DNA from: Micromonospora sp. ATCC 39149
GTDB lineage: Bacteria > Actinomycetota > Actinomycetes > Mycobacteriales > Micromonosporaceae
Length of the DNA stretch: 32,523 nt
NCBI RefSeq assembly: GCF_000158815.1
Contig: NZ_GG657738.1
Span: forward strand, 897,782-930,304
Reading direction: 5' to 3'
Part shown: positions 28,648 to 32,523 of the stretch, in pieces
Numbering within the stretch: position 1 is the stretch's first letter
Layout of the letters: every line of letters begins with the position of its first letter
Translations under genes and position numbers: made by a program
The notes under the pieces: generated by a model
The model's database searches: none
What the model saw: the letters and a program-made list of their open reading frames with translations, nothing else
What the model was told of the DNA's origin: nothing

Positions 28648-28668
28648 CGTAAACGTGATCGGGTTACG
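28648..28668. promoter_or_regulatory. possible response-regulator site in the divergent region
   Basis: CGTAA (28648-28652) and TTACG (28664-28668) form an inverted pair with an 11-nt spacer, about one helical turn and a half, in the 154-bp region between the response regulator and the lipoprotein. Short arms make this weak. Confidence 0.25.
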
Positions 28669-28768
28669 CCCGCGATACACGACATCGGTTGGACTGGCCC
28701 GGTCGCCCGGCAGTTGCCCGGGCGCGCGGTCCGGCGAGGGACGCCGGACGCCGGAAAGGACACCGACG

Positions 28769-29302
28769 ATGCGACCGACAATCCTCGCGCTACCCGTGCT
28801 GTTGGCCCTCGCGCTGGCCGGCTGTGCCGGCCGGGACGACGGCGGGCGGGGCGTGGCCACTGCCGGTGGCGCCGCCCCGACGCCCTCCGCCTCGGCGAGC
28901 GGCACCGGCGGCGGCGACGCCGAACAGCGACTCGAGTTCGCCCGCTGCATGCGGGAGAACGGCGTGAACATGGCCGACCCGGACGCCGGCGACAGGCCGA
29001 TGTTCCGCTTCGACGACAACGTCGACAAGAGCAAGGTCGAGGCGGCCATGGAGAAGTGCCGCCACCTGCTGCCCAACGGTGGCCAGCCACAGAAGCTCGA
29101 CGCCGCGCAGTTCGACCAGATGCGAACGATGGCCCGCTGCATGCGGGAGAACGGCGTGCCGGGACTTTCCCGGACCCCGCGCCGGGACGGACGGATCCAG
29201 ATCCAGCGCGACGCCATGCGGACCGACCCGGACGATCCCACGTTCCGCACGGCGATGGAGAAGTGCCGGCAGCACGCACCGCAGCTCGGGAGTGGCCGGT
29301 GA
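28769..29302 (+). CDS. lipoprotein with two tandem Cys motifs, first gene of an efflux cassette
   Basis: The 177-residue protein has a lipoprotein signal with lipobox LAG-Cys19, a Gly/Ser/Thr-rich linker (20-50) and two similar units. Unit 1 has ARCMRENGV (58-66) and AMEKCR (93-98); unit 2 has ARCMRENGV (122-130) and AMEKCR (162-167). Each therefore carries two Cys, 37 and 41 residues apart, likely forming disulfides outside the cell. I do not know a characterised function; similar proteins occur beside peptidoglycan-binding adaptors and MacB-type transporters in actinomycetes. AAGGA lies 8 nt before the ATG, and its stop overlaps the next GTG (GTGA). A role as surface component or sensor for the efflux system is inference. 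Confidence 0.85.
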   Translation: MRPTILALPVLLALALAGCAGRDDGGRGVATAGGAAPTPSASASGTGGGDAEQRLEFARCMRENGVNMADPDAGDRPMFRFDDNVDKSKVEAAMEKCRHLLPNGGQPQKLDAAQFDQMRTMARCMRENGVPGLSRTPRRDGRIQIQRDAMRTDPDDPTFRTAMEKCRQHAPQLGSGR

Positions 29303-30386
29303 CGGCCGGGCGGACCCGTCGTGCCCGGCTGGGGACCGCCGCCGGCGGCGCGGGGCTGCTGTTCGTCGCCGCGGCCGGCGTGGCCGCGGCGGCCGGCTTC
29401 GGCGGCGAAGCCGACGGTGACGCCGCCGAAGCCGGCATCGCGCCGCCCGCAAGCGCCACGGTCACCCGGCAGACCCTCGCCGACGCGAAAACCGTCGACG
29501 GTGAACTCGGGTACGGCCCCGACCGGACTGCCGCCAGCCGACTACCCGGTACGATCACCGCCCTGCCGGACACCGGTGCCACCGTGTCGCGCGGCCGGGC
29601 GCTCTACGCCGTCGACGGCGATCCGGTGGTGCTGCTGTACGGGAAACTGCCCGCGTACCGGATGCTCCAGCCCGGTGTCGAGGGGCCGGACGCCGCGCAG
29701 TTCGAGCGGAACCTGAAGGCGCTCGGCTACTCCGGTTTCACGGTCGACGACGAGTACACCTCGGCCACCGCCGACGCGGTCCGCGCCTGGCAGGACGACC
29801 TCGGCGTCGCCGAGACCGGCCGGGTCGAGCCGGGCCGGATCGGGTACGCCGACGGCCCCGTCCGGGTGGAGGGCCACCAGCTCGACCTCGGCGCAACCGT
29901 CCAGCCCGGGCAGGCGGTGCTCACGTACACCGGCACCGAGCGGCGGGTCACGGCGGAACTCGACGTCGACGACCAGCGCCTCGCCAAGCGGGGCGGGCGG
30001 GTCGAGGTCGCCCTGCCCGACGGCCGTCGGGTGGTGGGCAAGATCAGCACGGTCGAGACGATCGTCACGGGCGGTACGGCGGGCGCGGCCGACGACTCAG
30101 ACGCCGAGACGAAGATCGAGGTGGTGGTGACCGTCGACGAGCAGAAGGCGCTCGCCGGCTTCGACCGGGCCTCCGTCGAGCTGACCTTCACCGTCAGCGA
30201 GCGGCCCGACGTGTTGACCGTCCCCGTGGCCGCGTTGCTGGCCCTGGCCGAGGGTGGCTACGGCCTGGAGGTCCTCGACGGGAAGAGCAGCCGGATCGTC
30301 GCCGTCACCACCGGGCTGTTCGCCAACGGGCGGGTCGAGGTCACCGGTGACGGCGTCACCGAGGGCACGACCGTGGGGGTGCCGCG

Positions 30387-30390
<4 letters not shown>
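29299..30390 (+). CDS. peptidoglycan-binding, HlyD/MacA-like efflux adaptor
   Basis: The 363-residue protein starts at GTG 29299, overlapping the lipoprotein stop, with GGGAG 6 nt upstream. An N-terminal membrane anchor (about 11-34) precedes a lipoyl/barrel-sandwich-like half, a peptidoglycan-binding domain 1 (about 130-185, [43 protein letters not shown]), then the second half of the sandwich and a beta-barrel (about 195-363, [21 protein letters not shown] and [10 protein letters not shown]). This is the common actinomycete form of MacA-type adaptors, which link the ABC transporter to the cell wall. Its stop overlaps the ATPase start (ATGA). Confidence 0.88.
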
Positions 30391-31082
<692 letters not shown>

Positions 31083-31083
31083 G

Positions 31084-32307
31084 ATGGCGGTGCTCTCCAC
31101 GGACCGGACGGCCAGGCTCGCCCCGGCCCGGATGCCGGCCGCCGACGTCGTCCGCGTGGGCGGGGTCGGGCTGCGGACCCGGCCGCTGCGGGCGTTCCTC
31201 TCGGCGCTGGGCATAGCCATCGGCATCGCCGCGATGATCGCCGTGGTCGGCATCTCGTCGTCGTCCCGCGCGGAACTGGACCGTACCCTCGCGGCGCTCG
31301 GCACCAACCTGCTGACCGCGTCGCCGGGTCGGACCCTCTTCGGCGGTGAAGCGCGGCTTCCGCCCGAGGCGGTGGCGATGATCGGTCGGATCGGACCGGT
31401 GACCCAGGTGACGGCGACGGGCCAGCTCACCGAGGCGAAGGTCTACCGCACCGATCGCATGCCGGCGGCGGAGACCGGCGGGATCGCCGTCCGGGCGGCA
31501 CAGCTCGGGCTGCTGGACACGATCGGTGCGACGGTGGCCAGCGGCACCTGGCTCAACGAGGCGACCGAACGGCACCCGGTGGTGGTGCTCGGCGCGACCG
31601 CCGCCCAGCGGCTCGGACTCGATGCCGCCAGGCCGGACGTGCGGGTGTGGCTCGGCGGCCGGTGGTTCACCGTCGTCGGAATCCTCGCCGCCGTGCCGCT
31701 CGCGCCGGAACTGGACAGTTCGGCGCTGGTCGGCTGGGGTGTGGCCGCCAGCCATCTGGGCTTCGACGGCCACCCGACCACCGTCTACGCCCGCGCCGAG
31801 GAAGATCAGGTCGAGTCGGTCCGGGCGGTGCTCGGCGCGACCGCCAACCCGGAGGCGCCCAACGAGGTCGACGTCTCCCGCCCCTCGGACGCGCTGGCCG
31901 CCGCCGAGGCGACCGACGAGACGTTCACTGGGCTGCTGCTCGGCCTCGGCGCGGTGGCCCTGCTGGTGGGCGGCGTCGGGGTGGCCAACACCATGGTCAT
32001 CTCCGTGTTGGAACGGCGGGCCGAGATCGGCCTACGACGCGCGCTCGGCGCCACCCGGGGGCAGGTCCGCAGCCAGTTCCTCGCCGAGTCGCTGCTGCTG
32101 TCGGCGCTCGGCGGGGCCGGGGGGGTGCTGCTCGGCATCCTGGTCACCACCGGGTACGCGCTCTCCCAGGGCTGGCCGACCGTGGTGCCGGCCTGGGCGA
32201 CGCTGGGCGGAGTGGTGGCCACACTGGTCATCGGCGGCCTCGCCGGCCTCTATCCGGCGATTCGCGCCTCCCGCCTCGCTCCCACCGAGGCGCTCGCCGC
32301 GGTGTAG
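31084..32307 (+). CDS. MacB-type ABC permease (FtsX domain)
   Basis: The 407-residue membrane protein has one transmembrane helix near the N-terminus (about 35-60), a large extracytoplasmic MacB periplasmic-core domain (about 60-280) and three C-terminal helices of the FtsX domain (about 282-305, 335-360 and 372-395), with the conserved VANTMVISVLERRAEIGLRRALGA and PAIRASRLAPTEAL segments. With the upstream ATPase and adaptor it would move an amphipathic compound, peptide or lipid out of the membrane. A strong bidirectional hairpin follows. Confidence 0.93.
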   Translation: MAVLSTDRTARLAPARMPAADVVRVGGVGLRTRPLRAFLSALGIAIGIAAMIAVVGISSSSRAELDRTLAALGTNLLTASPGRTLFGGEARLPPEAVAMIGRIGPVTQVTATGQLTEAKVYRTDRMPAAETGGIAVRAAQLGLLDTIGATVASGTWLNEATERHPVVVLGATAAQRLGLDAARPDVRVWLGGRWFTVVGILAAVPLAPELDSSALVGWGVAASHLGFDGHPTTVYARAEEDQVESVRAVLGATANPEAPNEVDVSRPSDALAAAEATDETFTGLLLGLGAVALLVGGVGVANTMVISVLERRAEIGLRRALGATRGQVRSQFLAESLLLSALGGAGGVLLGILVTTGYALSQGWPTVVPAWATLGGVVATLVIGGLAGLYPAIRASRLAPTEALAAV

Positions 32308-32523
32308 GAAGGCTCCCGGTGCCGCCCGCGGCACCGGGAGCCCCCGTCGACGCCCTCACCGGGCTGGAATACGCGCCACTGGTGGGGACGACCGGCTCGG
32401 TGAACGCGGTCGTCTTCACGTTCACGCTCGCCGACGTCAGACCCGCCGCCGACGCCGTCAGCGTCAGCGTGCCGGTCTGACCCATTCCTCTTCCGTCCCT
32501 CGGCGATGCGGGTGCAAGAAATC
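32228..32523 (-). CDS. 3' part of a probable secreted protein, entering from the right edge
   Basis: A minus-strand frame is open from the right edge to a stop at 32228. The part nearest the edge looks like a C-terminal Ig-like/beta-sandwich domain (TGTLTLTASAAGLTSASVNVKTT), as seen at the ends of secreted glycoside hydrolases such as GH2 enzymes, and its codons have strong G/C third positions. After about 32345 it runs through the terminator hairpin and 80 bp into the antisense of the permease gene, where it turns Arg/Gly-rich. The true end may therefore be disturbed. Family is uncertain. Confidence 0.45.
   Translation of the reverse strand, partial: FLAPASPRDGRGMGQTGTLTLTASAAGLTSASVNVKTTAFTEPVVPTSGAYSSPVRASTGAPGAAGGTGSLPTPRRAPRWERGGRRESPDRGRRGRR
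32311..32342. terminator. strong hairpin after the MacB-type permease
   Basis: GGCTCCCGGTGCCG (32311-32324), loop CCCG, and its complement (32329-32342): 14 perfect pairs, 3 nt after the permease stop. The shape would work on both strands. Confidence 0.85.

Overview
The window is high-GC DNA with a strong G/C bias at third codon positions, frequent GTG starts, Tat and Sec signal peptides, CBM2 and ricin-type (CBM13) carbohydrate-binding modules and Pro/Thr linkers. This points to a saprophytic actinomycete, most likely of the Micromonosporaceae (Micromonospora-like). That assignment is inferred from gene content and style; no rRNA or other marker is present.

Layout. 1-186: start of a secreted protein cut by the left edge (-). 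341-5155: a small regulon made of a secreted GH39-like enzyme with CBM13 (-), a divergent intracellular MGH1/GH63-like glycosidase (+) and a LacI-type repressor (-). Palindromes of the form CGAATCGATTCG lie at or just downstream of their promoters. 5407-7800: secreted beta-helix GH141-like enzyme with CBM13 (-). 8002-13508: a tightly coupled minus-strand operon (sugar-binding lipoprotein, two permeases, enolase-superfamily sugar-acid dehydratase, a short amidohydrolase-like remnant, aldo/keto reductase) that looks like an oxidative, fucose-type pathway; a divergent FadR-type GntR regulator lies at 13661-14431. 14954-17287: Tat-exported GH127 beta-L-arabinofuranosidase-like enzyme with its own promoter/operator. 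17484-20230: GH10 xylanase followed by a CE1-type esterase in one operon (-), both ending in the same CBM2 module, encoded by a 387-bp identical repeat. 20231-21122: long non-coding stretch with two inverted repeats and one coding-like fragment. 21123-22701: DUF1801 protein and PaaX-family regulator (-). 22987-24343: second CE1-like esterase whose CBM2 is broken by one extra base. 24709-26829: HelD-like RNA polymerase-associated ATPase. 26804-28614: two-component system (-), divergent from a four-gene cassette at 28769-32307 (double-Cys-repeat lipoprotein, peptidoglycan-binding efflux adaptor, MacB-type ATPase, MacB-type permease). The right edge holds the 3' part of another, probably secreted, protein (-).

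How it works together. The left 24 kb is a plant cell-wall (hemicellulose/pectin side chain) utilization region. The secreted GH10, CE1, GH127, GH39-like and GH141-like enzymes would cut xylan backbones, esters, arabinofuranosides and other branches. The ABC importer takes up a released sugar or sugar acid, which the AKR/dehydratase pair would oxidise. At least three separate repressor/operator systems can be read from the DNA: LacI on CGAATCGATTCG, FadR-type GntR on TGACGTATGACGTCA, and a TGTTAACGGTAACA site at the GH127 promoter whose regulator is not in the window. The right 8 kb is a separate envelope-stress/efflux module. I did not find a clearly unprecedented multi-gene system. The most unusual items are the decayed lactonase inside a still-coupled operon, the perfectly duplicated CBM2 module, the frameshifted CBM2, and the two-component-linked lipoprotein with tandem Cys motifs.
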